Source: Pipra filicauda (Eukaryota > Chordata > Aves > Passeriformes > Pipridae). From it: a stretch of DNA of 64,000 bases. This document shows, piece by piece, positions 13,401 to 25,740 of the stretch. The notes beneath the pieces are model-generated. The model was not told the origin of the DNA and ran no database searches. It saw only the letters and a list, made by a program, of their open reading frames with translations. Position numbers and translations under genes: made by a program. The stretch's first letter is position 1; every line of letters begins with the position of its first letter. Location of the stretch: positions 434,001 through 498,000 of the forward strand of contig NW_024104366.1 in the NCBI RefSeq assembly GCF_003945595.2, in the 5' to 3' direction.

Positions 13401-14237
13401 AACTTGTTTTAAAGTGAAGCTAGTCCAACAGAACTATCTCAGCTAAACAATGTGAGGCAAAGTAATGTTGAAACCTTTCACTACACAATACTTAATAAAA
13501 CAATAAGGTACGCCAGCAGTCTAACAAGCCATCATGTGTGGCAAAATGAAAAATGCCACTTATACTGAAAGTCTAAGGATATGACTGCTGAAAATTAGGG
13601 CTTTACTTGCTTTTATAATGTACATTATCTATAAATTAATAGAAGTAAAATGCATTATAGCAATAACAGATGTCTTGAATTTTTTTGTTATACTATTTAT
13701 ATATACTTATAGTAATAACACTAGCATTACAGTTGTGATCATCTGAGCATATTAAAAAAAATAACAGAACCAAACAAACCAAATTCTATAAGAAGAAAAT
13801 CTTTTTTTAGGTCAAATGATACAGCTGGGAGAAAAAAAGCACTACCATAACAGCCTTTTCTTGGCCCTGAAGAATGCAACTGACTTAAACTGCTAAAATG
13901 TTGCTAGATCAGAAACAAACTTTTTTCTCCTCCTACAGAAATTATTAAATATTTCACATATATTATATGCTTGCTGTACATAAATAATTTCTGATAAGAC
14001 AGCTCTCATAAATGAAGAATTCCAAGTATCTTATCTAGCCACAACAACTGTTTCAACAGAGCACCTTAGCACATCTTTCCTTCAAAAAGATTGTATCGTT
14101 CTCTGAAATGTCATTAAGTATCCATAGGACTCACCATTTCAAAAAGCTGCAATATGATCTCCAGCCATGTCATTTCAGAAAGGAGTTGGTGGCTGGAAAC
14201 TGACCATGAGAAAAGACTCTTTTCACTGCTTGGGAAC
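7433..14237. other. Long non-coding AT-rich stretch
   Basis: About 6.8 kb with no recognisable exon or transposon. It contains only the perfect hairpin at 11,420-11,449 and scattered simple sequence. It is compatible with an intron or intergenic DNA. Confidence 0.55.
11420..11449. repeat. Perfect 13-bp inverted repeat with 4-nt loop
   Basis: AGATGGCTGTGTC (11,420-11,432), loop TGGG, GACACAGCCATCT (11,437-11,449). All 13 positions pair. It lies in sequence with no other assigned feature. Confidence 0.85.
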
Positions 14238-14384
14238 GGCCCTCAGGTTAGCTCAGTTGGTTAAAGCCTGGTGCTAATAATGCCAAGGTGGTGGGTTCAA
14301 TTGCTGGATGGGCTGTTCCCTTGAGAGTTGAACTGGAAGATCCTTGTGGGTCCCGTCCAACTCAGAATATTCTGTGGTTCTTGT
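14238..14384 (+). mobile_element. tRNA-Ile-derived SINE with CR1-like tail (TguSINE1-like)
   Basis: Bases 14,238-14,314 form a tRNA-Ile-like head: intact A box 'ttagctcagttgg' (14,248-14,260), anticodon-loop 'ctaataa' with AAT anticodon (14,276-14,278), and a diverged B box 'ggttcaattgc' (14,294-14,304). It runs directly into 'agttgaactggaagatcctt', 'gtgggtcccgtccaactcag' and 'aatattctgtggttc', which is a CR1 3' tail. A tRNA head joined to a CR1 tail is the architecture of TguSINE1, mobilised by CR1 machinery. The acceptor-stem and T-arm mismatches and the lack of a normal 3' end argue against a functional tRNA gene. No clear target-site duplication is visible. Confidence 0.88.
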
Positions 14385-15635
14385 AATAATTATAGTACTT
14401 AGCTTATTCTGCTTATACTTATTAACAGGGAAATAATTCCACAGTTCCACGCTATGAAAAACAGCTTTTGTATTTTAGGGAACTCCATTGCCTAAATACC
14501 TCACAAACTACTCTGTTACGTAGACCTTTAAGTAATTAATTTCTCTGATAAATGAGACACTGAAGGTATAAATGGTCTATGCTGTAACCCAACAAGGATT
14601 GCATCTGCTGTTGTTTTCATTGACATAGTTTGGATCAGAAATCAAAGACTGATAAAAATCACAATGGAAATCTAACTAATTCCAAATAAAAATAAGTTTT
14701 TTAACAAGGAGCAGATCCAATTTTGGAGAAAGGAATTGTTACTTAGGAGTATTTCTAACTTCTGACTAAAATATCGTTATATTTACTCCTTGGGTATCCT
14801 TGAATTTTTTAACTTTTCCTCATCTGTGTTGTCTTCTTCAAAATTCTTTGTTATAGGGATCTTGCAACCACAAGGAGCTTCTTGCTGTCAACAGTGTTGT
14901 GAATTTACTACTAAGAAATAGTGATTATATCCTAGAACAGGGTTTCTATTTCTCTTACTCATTCCTCACTGAAATACACTAAAAGAATCACGTGGATCAC
15001 AGATACATAGTAAGTAGCTGAAGAATGCAGTAGTAGCTTAGTAAATTATTCTACAGGGTAGTCAAAGTGTTATCAAGTAATGAAGAGTTATTAGTTTATA
15101 CAGTTCATTAGATTACATTAAAATATTTTTAAAAGGCTCCTCCAAAAGTTTCTCTTTTACCCAAGTCCCTCTCTGTTTTTATGAGTTTGATCTTCCTAAA
15201 AGAGTAAAAATAAATTCTGGTATTTGAGCGACAATGAGCTGTAACGTTTTATTTATGTTTATCATACGTTAATACATTTGGTTACAAAATTAATTTCAAT
15301 ATACATTTATTTCTTTACATAGAATTTTTCCCAATGATGAGATGCTACACCAAGCATGTATGTTTAAAAAGTCAAGATTTGAGAATGTTGCTAGTACAGT
15401 TAAGACCCTAGACTTGATACACTGGCTGGAACATAGTGGGGATTTTTGTCTATAAATACCAAAATGGGAAGGTAAAAAAACCCATTTTGATGAGACTGTT
15501 GACTGAAAGATCACACTTTTTTTTCAAAGAAAAAAACCCCAAAACTATTTGATATAATAAAATGCTTTTCATCACCATTTTTTCTTATTAGAATTTCCTA
15601 TTAAAATTTCATTATATTATATGGAAAGCAAATTC
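14385..15635. other. Non-coding AT-rich stretch
   Basis: No gene or repeat recognised. The 72-aa minus ORF at 15,296-15,514 looks random. Confidence 0.55.
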
Positions 15636-15810
15636 TGGTCATTTGGTTAAGGCAGTGTGATGATGTGGGTCTCACCTCTGACTCTGTCACTGACCTGTTC
15701 TGAAATATTGGGTAACATGTTAAATTTCTTTGAGTCTCTGTCTTTCTTCTGATTACCAGTCAACTCGATTTATACACATTTTGAAATATTTGGGTTATAT
15801 GTAAGGGGTT
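15636..15810 (+). mobile_element. MIR-like (CORE-type) SINE remnant
   Basis: The run 'ttggttaaggcagtgtgatg', 'cctctgactctgtcactgac', 'ctgttctgaaatattgggta' and 'tttgagtctctgtctttctt' follows the MIR order of tRNA-like head, CTCTGCCACTGACCTGTGTGA-like core, then TTGGGCAAGTCACTT-like and CCTCAGTTTCCTCATCTGT-like blocks. The similarity is partial and by eye, and the 3' end is lost in AT-rich sequence. Confidence 0.5.
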
Positions 15811-18800
15811 ACCCCTCAGTGTATTTCTACAGTGTCCCATGGAGCAGGCTTGTCGATGTACTTAGTACATTTAATAAAAATTTACTATTATCTATTAAGA
15901 TTCTCTAAATTAGTACACACTAAGGAAAACTAGGTAAATTTATTGCAATATTTCCAATATATGGTGGATAAGTAATCATTAAAAAATACTAATGGATCAC
16001 AATCACTTCAAAAGCACAAATAAAAAAAAAAATGTGCTTACACTCAAAATCTAAAGCTTAAGTCAGATTAAGGAGTCCCTGCCCACATCAAATTTTGAAC
16101 CACTCTGCACAGCTAAGATTTGGCTTTGTAACTGTTCCTAGGACCCTAACATAAACCCTGCAAACAAAGAAAAACCTGTGGTATCTCACTTTACCTGTAC
16201 CTACATAAATACATGCAGTTCTCAGAAAGCCCTCTTTTAATGAAACTTTGTGTCTTATCCCTTTGTTTTATACATAAGACAGCAATGTTTCTTTTCCTTT
16301 CTCAAGCTCTTCTCTCTCATTCCCCGAATCTCATGAATTTCAGATGCTATCCACTTTGTCAGAAATGTCTTTGGGCACTTCCAGACACTCACAACAGAAA
16401 TTCAGTAGTCACCCATACTTGTTTTTCAAATGCCTAGAAGGACAAGAAGCCCTGCAGTTTATACGTAGAAATTCTATCAAATCAAAATGCATTACTGTTC
16501 TTCAGGTCTGTTTATTGCCAGTCTTATTATTAAGTCTTCAGTCACACCAATGTTACTGGTTATAACAGTCATTATTACTTTCCCACCTTATATTAGTAAC
16601 AATTATCTAGTTAGAAGGGTCTGCTTTATACGTCATTATAATCTATCTGATTCTCTGCACTCTCAGTCTTACAACGTTGTTCTATTAAGTTCTATTGTGA
16701 ACGCAGCCAATCTGCAAACCTTTTACTTATCAGTAAAGCAGCACCGAACAACCTCAGCTCTTGTGCTCACATGTAGTTTAAGAAATAGCAATTTAAATGT
16801 TTTCAACTTGTCAGTTTAACTAATTTTAAGGTGATAGTAATTTTATGCCTTTTTAATGCTCTTTCTTCACAATAGATTTCAACTTTTTGCAAGTTCAAGT
16901 GAACAAGGAGTCACATACAGTAGTATGTAAAGTCCTGCACTTGTTTAATAAGTAATTTTCATAAAATGATGCTGTGTGACAAAAAAAGCATGTTTAATTA
17001 AGAGCAGCAGATACTGCTACGGTAAATTCCATGTTTGGATTGAGTTTTGTTCTAATAAATTGTGCATTTTTTTAGCAAGAAGTTATTTGATAAATATAAT
17101 ACCAATACGCCAATTATTTTTAAAACATCTTTACTGAGAATAAATTAATATGCTTTAGTCCTGGCTGCTGTAGATTTTCCCATAAACTATTTTCTATAGG
17201 GCAAAATGGTGCACTGAAAATCTGCCGAAGCAATATGCTACTACTTAGCAAGTTCAATATTTAAAAATGGAATAGACAGTATTCCTGTAGTCTCTACTGG
17301 ATCACTGTAAAAACCACCAATTTGGCATGATTTAACATGACAAATAAGAACTGCTGTGAATGGAACAGCAACAGTACTATAATTTTTAAATAAATGTACA
17401 TTATACAGAAAAGCTTATATCTTCAGCATTAAAATAATTTTCTTTTTTATAGTTATTTCCACTTCAACTCAAAACATGAAGCTTTCTAAATCTCTTGTTT
17501 AAAGACTAAAATAATTCTGTATTCATCCTGGACATCTGCTCTAACAGACAAATCCAGATGAACTTTGTACTTTTACTTCAAATTTTGCCCTTACAGAAAA
17601 AAAATTATGTAATGGTATACTATTATGTTTAGCCTCATTATGTTTCTAAAATAAGTGTTTCCTAAACCTCATTTCAGTTCAAATAAATGATTACAAGTAT
17701 TCTGGACCAAAATACTCCAGAAAAACAAATTACAAAATTCCAGGCAAAGATTAAGTACCATAGTGCCCACTCAGACTTCCATTACTTAAAAGGAAAAGGT
17801 AGGCTTTTCTCGTAAGATTCTATAATGTATTTTTATGTTCTTGAATCAGATGTCAACTAAAAAGTTATTATAATTGTTATTGAATACCTAGGGATAGCGT
17901 ATTCTCTTTATCCAATTCTGTAAAACCCAGTTGATTTCCTGTCCTTCGATCCTCAAGATATGCAACATTGCATCGGTTTCAGTCTTCTTCTAGAGGCATT
18001 ACCAATATATTTTTCTCAAAAGAGCGCACTAATTAAACAACTTTGATTTAAAAGTGTACTAGATGACAATCTATTAATCCATCTGTCAAAGACTGCTCAT
18101 CCATTTTTACTTTGATCGTCCAGGTTAAGATTTCTCTTAGAGGTCAGAATTAATTCAGTTTTCTGACTTTTACTTTCTGCACAATGTCAAGGAATGTTAC
18201 TACAATAATCAGTAGTTCTGTGCTTTTCGAGTGAAAATGTTTCTAAACTAAAAAAATAAAAACCAACCCTCTGTTTCTCCATTCATGCTTCTTTTTTCTT
18301 AAGTGATGATAACTTGTAAATTGTTCAAATAACACACAAACACACAAGCAAGTGAAATAATATGGGAAAAAAGAAGAAAGTGATAAAAGGAAATATTTTA
18401 AGACGCAATATTTTTGAGCTGACTCAGTCTTATCTCCTATTCCCTCTATTAGTTTAATAAAAACCTCTTCCTTAATTATTTACTAATTAATGAAGTCTGG
18501 AGAGATACACAAGGCTAAATAACTTTCCTTTCTTTCACATTGAATGGTAAGTATAAAGCACAGAATTTATACATTTTTTTATTAAAAGAATCCAGAGATT
18601 CTCATGCCAGTGTCACTTCAAGCACTGGACCATCTACTCCTACTCCTATGTCTGCCCATCTTTCTTAGTGAATTATTGTCTGTTTCCCTAAGACTTCACT
18701 CCAAAAAAAACCCCAATACTTCCCTGTCTACAACTGATTTCCCACATAAAACAGAAGTGCAACATTTTGCCTTTTTAAGTGGCTACCAATATTCTACATA

Positions 18801-19309
18801 TGGGGGTTTTTCATTCATAGTTTTCACAGCACAAAGAAAGCAATGCTCTTTTGAAAACAGACTGACTAGGAATTAATTTAAGCTCAAACAATCTTGACTA
18901 AATAACAAGCTTTGTTGCATTATAAAAATAAGATAGAGTTTCCAACATCTTATGACTATAAAACGCCATCATTTGCAGATTAACAAGGCAGGAGAGCAAG
19001 CAGATGTCACTCTGTAAGGCCTTTTCCTCCTAAGTATATAAAATGAAGATAAGTGCATCATACGTGGCAAACTGAGAATAGAGGTTAATATTATTTCCGT
19101 TCTTTTGTATTTTGGAGGAACTTGTTTTATGTTTCAGAATTTTAGCAGAGAAGTAGAAAAAGAGCAAGGCAAAAAGGGACTATAAGTAAATTATCATGAC
19201 CACACTTCCTTTGTGGGCCAAAGAATCTCCTGCTATTAGATCAGAACTAAATGCCTTTGTAAAGATTCCAAGTAATAACAATCTAAATCATGTGTTATAA
19301 AGGTTAGTT
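15811..19309. other. Non-coding AT-rich stretch
   Basis: No recognisable exon or repeat. ORFs of up to 110 aa (16,213-16,819, three overlapping frames; 18,604-18,876) have no family signature. Confidence 0.55.
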
Positions 19310-19720
19310 ACCCTCATTGTTAAAAGATATGCACCTTATTTATTAGTCTGGATTTGTCTACATTCAGTTTCAAGCTTCTGGACCCTATTATGTTCTTTAG
19401 TGTTTAAGGCCATTAAATACTAGAAATCTCATTTTCAGGCACCTATTTGTGGACTCTGATCAAATTACATCTGAATCCTCACTCAAACATATTGAACAGA
19501 TTGAGCTTTCTAAGCCTATCATCATAACTCGTATTACAAGAAGCCCACAAACATTCCTATAGCTATTTCTGAACACTTTTTTCAATAATTTTTCCTTTTT
19601 GAAATATAACAACCATAACTGAAAATAATATTACAGGAATAGCCTAACTTACAGCATTAGCTAATGTTGTCCTACTTCTCTATTGCTCTACCTTTTTTAT
19701 GTCAGCAAACAGTACAGAAA
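19310..19720 (-). mobile_element. Ancient CR1/L3-like LINE 3' region, antisense
   Basis: Plus-strand text 'gtctggatttgtctacattc', 'aacagattgagctttctaag', 'cctatcatcataactcgtat' and 'ttctgaacacttttttcaat' aligns by eye with the reverse complement of old amniote CR1/L3-like 3' ends (the segment that normally reads on to 'gcaccagaactggacacagt'). Divergence is high and there is no ORF. Confidence 0.7.
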
Positions 19721-19959
19721 AAAAAGTGATCTACACACCTGAACACATTACTCTGATCTCAAAGTACAGAAAAAAATCTAAAACAAGTTCTGAAAAAAAT
19801 AAACCATTAAATACATGAGGGTAAATAGAGAATGAGATAAAGTGACATAATTATCAATGTAATCCTGCTAGAATGACTGGATGAGTTTAATAAAAGAGCA
19901 AATTTTACGGGCAAGTAAAAAGCAGAATATGCTATAAAGAAGTTTTACATAAAATAGGG

Positions 19960-20345
19960 ATTAAAGCTACAATTGTACGAAGCAAGGAACTGGCTAAGGA
20001 GAAGATGTCAACTCTTGTCTGCTAGACCTCTGCCCTAGAGTGAAGTTAGTAGTGGAGTTCCTCAAAATTCATCTTTGAGAACAATCTTATTAAATATTTT
20101 TAAAACTGCCTGGCATAAAAAGTAGGAGTGATATCAATGCCTCCTAACCATGTGTCAATCCAAAGAACTGAACTATGATAAAGGAAGAACTGGGTGACTT
20201 GAGGACTGGAGTAATAGAAGTGTCATGACATTTAATAATACAAAGTATGAGGTTGGGACACAGGCTCAGCGCTCAAGGCTTCTTAGCAGTGTATACCAAA
20301 TTGGATTTTGATGCCCTCAAGGAGAGGATAAAATTACTTATTTTC
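19960..20345 (+). mobile_element. Old CR1 LINE, 5' portion of a split copy, sense
   Basis: The text 'gtagtggagttcctcaaaat' then 'gagaacaatcttattaaata' and 'actggagtaatagaagtgtc' follows the order of the CR1 ORF2 region around its FADD motif (normally 'ggagttcctcaggggtcagt...aatctta'). It is strongly decayed. It appears to be continued by the fragments at 21,150-21,450 and 21,700-21,960. Confidence 0.5.
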
Positions 20346-21150
20346 TCAGCATGAACAGGCTTCAGAACTATATTTCGCAGTGATGACAGAGGAACCAGGA
20401 CAGGAACATCTTCCCTGAGAAGTTAGTGTGTTGCTAAGCTAAGCAACATCCCTACCACCAACAACAGACAACCATGGTCCCACTGCCTTCTGCACAACCC
20501 CCTCTCTGACTCCAGGCTGGGTCCATTGTACCCTGTCTGAGGAGGACAAGAGAAAGCTACCAGCAGAGGCAGAGAGATGAAACGTACACATCCCAGGTGA
20601 AAAGAACTTCCAGATCCAGCATCAGATAGCCAAGATCCCACAGTTTGCTTTGTGCTCATCTCTGTCAATGGTCAAATCCTCCTAGAACACTATGTTGTCT
20701 CTAATCTGGGGAAATGAAGAGGAGGGTACAAAAGTCTCAACTGATTAAAACTTCCCAGTCCCAGTAATATGTGGCTATGAGACCTAAAATATCCAGCCCT
20801 GTTAGAAGCAGGGGCTAGCGTTAAGCTCTTAAACCCATCTTCTACTCCTCCATACTGAAATGAGCTCTTTTCTGTTTTGTTATCCCCTCTAGCAGCCAGG
20901 TTGACAGTGTTGGGGAAGAAGTGTGAGCAGAAGGGGCTGAGTACACAGTCAGCTTAGCAGCAGCCATCTGAAATTAGTGTTGGTGTGATCTTGGCACCCT
21001 GAGCTGCTAAGAGAGAATGAAATATGGGAGCAATTGTGTACTATCATGATTCTGCAGACATATCAGTCTGTCATCATACACAACTATTTATGCCTAAATC
21101 TAGTTCTGTGACAGTTCCTCAGAAGCTAATACACTGAAAACCTATTAGGG
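20345..21150. other. Unidentified GC-richer block lying between the halves of an old CR1
   Basis: About 800 bp separates two pieces of an old sense CR1. Much of it, especially 20,400-21,000, is visibly less AT-rich than the flanks. It has no ORF with recognisable similarity (an 81-aa minus ORF at 20,423-20,668 looks random), and I recognise no LTR or SINE motif. It may be a later insertion of an unrecognised element, or sequence between two unrelated CR1 copies. Confidence 0.35.
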
Positions 21151-21960
21151 AAATGAAGATCATAACATATTAGTCAATCTCAGGACAACCGAGCCACCAA
21201 TGTGATGCAACCCTACAAGGCAAACATGACCTTAAATCAGAAAAGATCATTTCAGTAGAGTAAGAGAAACCTTTATGTTATTTTACATTGCACTAATGAA
21301 CCCCTGTGTATAGAGCTATGCAGAATTCTGGCAAATTATATAAAAGAAAAATGGATTCAAACTGGAACACGTGTGGAGAAATGTTACTAGGATGATGAGA
21401 GAATGGAAAATTCCTTGTTTTATAAGAGCCAAGTTAAAGAAAATGATAGCACACTACCTTTTTATTACCTCCAATTCCACCATAGTTTGTTTCTGCCTCT
21501 GCATCACCTGCATCTTTCTAACAGCCCAAATGCTCATGTCGCTATGCACTGAAGTGGGTCAAGAAACTAATTAGTCAATAAAAAAGCTTTCAATCATCAG
21601 TTTCCTGATGGGGTTTCTTTTCTAGTATGTAAGTCTGTGCTGGTACACAGAAAATAAGGCCTGCAGCTGAGCTAAGACTAACAATGCCAATTTATGGTGC
21701 AAGTGAAGATCATTGTTTGCTAATAAATACAGGTTGAAAGGAAACACCAAGAGGGAACATAAATGTTTAAACATAAGGACAACACAAGATTGAGAAAATG
21801 GTTATAAATCTATCAGAAATCACTTTAGGCTGGAAATCAGAAGGCTTTTAGCTGTCACAAAAGTACTGTTGTAGTTCCAGTTAAAGGGACAAAAGCATAG
21901 TCAGTTCTTACAGTAGAGCAGCTGTCTGTCTTCTAGCCCTTTAGAAGTTCATTTCAATCC
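21150..21960 (+). mobile_element. Old CR1 LINE, 3' portion of a split copy, sense
   Basis: Successive pieces match CR1 in order: 'gagccaccaatgtgatgcaa', 'cagaattctggcaaattata', 'gttactaggatgatgagaga', 'aagaaaatgatagcac', then 'aaacataaggacaacacaag' and 'cactttaggctggaaatcag'. The 67-aa ORF at 21,371-21,574 lies in this decayed copy and is not a host gene. Confidence 0.6.
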
Positions 21961-23854
21961 CATATTTAACAACTGTTCCATATTTTTGATGATAGATATA
22001 CATTCTATTGTGTTGGAGTGTAGTACATTTTTAAAAAAAAGTTAATCTCCAGGAAGTAAAAGATTAGTAAATTAACACAAAAAAATTAAAATCACTTGTA
22101 CAAACTGTGACATCCCAAAATTCTACTAGTAGTAGTATTTATTAGTAAAGGTAAAAGAAACTTCAGATAGAGTATAATTTCTCTAAAATTCCAAAAGTAC
22201 TTCAATAGCCTTTTTCAAGGAATTATCTCCTATATGTATTATTAGACATTCAGATGTGCCTTGTATGCCCTGGGACTCATTACAATACGTGTAACCTGAT
22301 TTTTAACAGAGTTTGGAACTCTGTTAAACTCTTCTGGGTTTTCTGAAATTTGTCCACCTGTTTATGTGTTTAAAGCCGTTACTTGGCTCCAAAAAGGCAA
22401 AGTATGCAAAAATAAATATATGTAGTTAAAATTAAATTTTTTTAAAATCACAAAAAAAGCGTCAAAATGTAGGCAATCTGTTTAGTTTAACGATAGAGAG
22501 GAGAAAAAAAGAGGCACCCTCCAAAATCTCTGATACCAGTTTTGAACGTGGTTAGAGCTCACTATTTTGCATGAGAAACTTGATGAGCTATGGAGTCTTG
22601 AAACATCCCAAACTGCGGCAAGTGGATTATATTTAACCATACATGGGAACTCTTAATGAGCTGTATTGTGGCAGCTCCTTTGGAGGTCTGTGCTGGGAGC
22701 AATGGATGTGCATTGCTTTGCTTGTTTGCTTTCACAGTCTTTGCAATGAAAGACTGACTTTGGGAACTTCTCTAAAAACTTGACAGAGACTGATTATTAG
22801 GAAGTAGAAACATGTTTTGTTACCGTTTTGAAGAAATTTTAACAAATTTCATTAAATTGAGATATATGTTTTAAGGGTTAGTTGAATTACACTGTTGGGC
22901 ATAACCACACAAACAAAATATTTTACATGCCACTTGTTAAATAACATTCATATGTGACCACAGAAGCCTAAACTATGTCTAACACATCAAAAACGACTAC
23001 CAAGTTTTCAGATTTTACACCCAATACTGCTTTCTTCCCCCTCAAAAGATGCCCTCTTTATCCCTCACAGTACACTTGAAATATCTACTTTTAAAATACA
23101 GAATAATACACATAAAATAACATGTGAAAAATCTGAAAAAACATATGCAAAAAAACAATAATATGAAAGAAATTCAAAACTCAGATAGTATTTACCAATG
23201 CAATTGCTTTTATCATACCCTAAAACACATTATTACCATCTCCTAGATAAGTTTAAAAAAAAAAAAAACGTTAAATTATATTCTGGCCTAAAGAATAGAA
23301 TACTAGATTTGTTGTGGAGGGTTTTTTCCATTTTTTTCCAAAGTACTTTAAGAACTCAAAGTCTAAAAGTGGTTGACAGCAAAAAACATGGATAAGACAA
23401 GTAAAAGCTATGAACCTAATGCCATGCTTATAATCACTTTTAATCAGAACATTAGAATTTTATATTTTACAACAAATTCTATAAGAGATGCCACTCCTCA
23501 CTTGAGCAATACTGTATCATTACCACATGCTTGATCCTCTAGTACAGCCAAAAAACATTTCAAAACCAATATAAGCAGAAGCCAAATACACCTGAAAAAC
23601 AAAATAAATTATGTTATACTGGTTATTAATGAGATAAATGTACTCCTTCCCTGTTGAAATATTAACAGAGATGTTGCAATAGATATATTATGTCACACTA
23701 GAAAACAGTATAATAAAATTTCAGCCTGGTTTTTAAATTACTTCCTTTTTAGATCTGTAGATTGGTGGTCCTTGTTGCTATTATTTTTAATGAATAATAA
23801 ACAACATACAGTTAATAATAATATAACATAAAAAATACTTTTGTGTGTCTCATT
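21961..23854. other. Non-coding AT-rich stretch
   Basis: Only the 12-bp inverted repeat at 22,302 stands out. Otherwise nothing is recognisable. Confidence 0.55.
22302..22328. repeat. Perfect 12-bp inverted repeat, 3-nt loop
   Basis: TTTAACAGAGTT, loop TGG, AACTCTGTTAAA. All 12 positions pair. There is no nearby feature. Confidence 0.8.
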
Positions 23855-25440
23855 GTTCAAATGTCACCTTCACCTCGAAGGGACACATTAAGTGTGATTA
23901 GGAAATCCCTGCTAGGTAGCAAACTACTCACAGCCACTTGTCATCACCAAAAAGGTCAGCAAATTTGGAACACTTGTCTTTTTGTGAAAGAAAAATGTGT
24001 CAGGTTTGACAATTCTTTTAAGCACTTTGCCACAGGATATCCAGAGAACCTGTGTTGTGCCAGGGAATTCCATGGCCCCTCCCCATTTCATTACAAACTC
24101 TGATAGCAATGATACTACTGTTGGAAGAGCTTGTTTTTGTAAAGTTATCCCACCAATGTTATCCTGTAGGACTTTGTGCACTCCTGGCTCCAACTACCTT
24201 GCTGCAATAGCTCGCCTGTGATGCAGTGAAGGAGTTTCACGTGTGGTGCTCTCTCTGTAACCTGAGTCTGGAATGCCTTTTTCCCTCCAGTCAAAGCAGA
24301 CGCTCCATCAGTGGTTACAGTTTTTTCATAAAATGTTGGTTCTAGTAAAAAAGCCATTTCCTGATGAGAATAGATCTTCTCCAGTACATTTAAAGCAATA
24401 TTTGTTTTAAGACTTGTTTCTTCAGATGTCCAGCAGTGTCTTCTATGCATCTTCCAACAGTATTTACTGACAAAGGAGTGCGTTTTAGTTTGTTGCCATC
24501 TTCTTTTGCCTGCATTATTTCAGTGATTTTTACTATGTCAGGAATAACAGTTGTTTCCCCAGTGGCATGTGATCTTTTGCTATTACCTACGAAAATTCTG
24601 GATTTTTATCATTAAGTTTTGCAAAGTACTGGGTTGAACAGCATGACTTGAAATATCACTGAAAAAAATTTGTGAAGGTTTGTCTTCATGTTCTGTATGC
24701 TTAGTTTCTAAACATCTTGCTAATCATAATGGCTTCATACTACCATTAGCTAATATGTCAAGACACAGTACACACTTATAGTGAACTTCATTAATAACAG
24801 TGGATGTCAAATCATAGAATCATAGGATCATGGACTCACGGAATGACTTGCGTTGGAATGGAGCTTAAAGATCATCACAGTTCTGACCTCTTGCTGTGGG
24901 CAGGGACACCTTTCAGTAGACCAGGTTGCTCAGAGCTCCATCTAACCTGGCCTTAAACACTTCCAGGGATGGGGCATCCACAACATCTCTCGGCAAACCG
25001 TTCCAGCGTCTCACCATCCTCACAGCGAAGAATTTTTTCCTAATATCTAATCTAAACCTATTCTCTTTCAGTTTGAAGCCATAGCCCCTTGTCCTATTAC
25101 TACATTCTCTTGTAAAAAGTCCCTCTCCATCTTTCTTGTAGGCTCCCTTCAGGTAATGGAAGGCTGCAATTGGGTCACTCTGAAGCCTTCTCTTTTTCCA
25201 AGCTGAACAAACCCAATTCTCTCAGCCTTTCCTCCCAGGATATTTCAGTCTTGGTAATTTTTAATGTCTTCAATCAACTTATTGTCAGATCCAATCAGAT
25301 CACTATTGGTTTTATTGTCACAAGGTTGACAAAGAACTCGCACTCTACCATTTTCTTGTTCCATGCTTCAATCCTTCTTGTTCCTATCTTCAGTCGTGGT
25401 TTCTTTGCAGGAATCTTTTTAAGCCACTTGTCCATTTTGT
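23855..25440 (-). pseudogene. Decayed hAT-family transposase (ZBED5/SCAND3/FAM200-like), split by a CR1
   Basis: Minus-strand pieces line up, in order, with vertebrate hAT-derived proteins of the ZBED5/SCAND3/ZMYM6/FAM200 group. The N-terminus starts MDKWLKKIPAKK at 25,435. After the CR1 (24,810-25,240) come a BED-like finger remnant (CVLCLDILANGSMKP then a stop, then CLETKH, with a cysteine where the usual RHLETKH histidine lies), the helical segment (HATGETTVIPDIVKITEIM then LSVNTVGR), the catalytic-domain block VTTDGASALTGG through QVTERAPHVKLLHC, then VHKVLQDN, LWISCGKVLKRIV, and finally LNVSLRGEGDI near 23,860. Stops and frameshifts make it a dead fossil. The family's usual length is roughly 600-700 residues; about 400 are traceable here. 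It could be a transposon copy or a retrocopy of a domesticated gene; I see no terminal inverted repeats. Confidence 0.82.
24810..25240 (-). mobile_element. CR1 LINE 3' end, antisense, inserted in a hAT transposase fossil
   Basis: Plus-strand blocks 'aatcatagaatcataggatc', 'gagctccatctaacctggcc', 'ttccagggatggggcatcca', 'accgttccagcgtctcacca', 'agccccttgtcctattact' and 'gggtcactctgaagccttc' are the reverse complement of CR1. Both borders abut minus-strand sequence from one decayed transposase, so the CR1 is younger than that fossil. Confidence 0.95.
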
Positions 25441-25649
25441 GAGGGTTAATGTACAGATAGTACAATCTGTAAAACCACTTATGCAGGCACATGTAAATGG
25501 CACTATAGACAATACACTGAAAACAATGAGGGTGCCACTGTCAATCCCTCTGCATTGTGGAAAACCCAGTCCTCCCCAGGATGCCTCGTGTACCATACCG
25601 GCTGTGACCATCTGACTTATTGACTGAATGAGGGCACCAGCATCAATTT

Positions 25650-25740
25650 CTATATTAGTACAGCTAATGCATATTAGTACACAATTAATATTATTTATAC
25701 TATTAGTATTATATATAGTGGTATATTAGTACAATTTTTT
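25650..25740. repeat. AT-rich low-complexity patch with repeated TATTAGTAC
   Basis: TATTAGTAC occurs three times in about 90 bp, with related TATTAGTATTA and TATTATTTATAC units. It is a degraded local repeat just beyond the N-terminal end of the hAT fossil. Confidence 0.6.

Noticed and set aside
14238..14314. Functional tRNA-Ile gene
   Set aside because: The T arm and acceptor stem are mismatched, and a CR1-like tail follows directly, so it is a SINE head.
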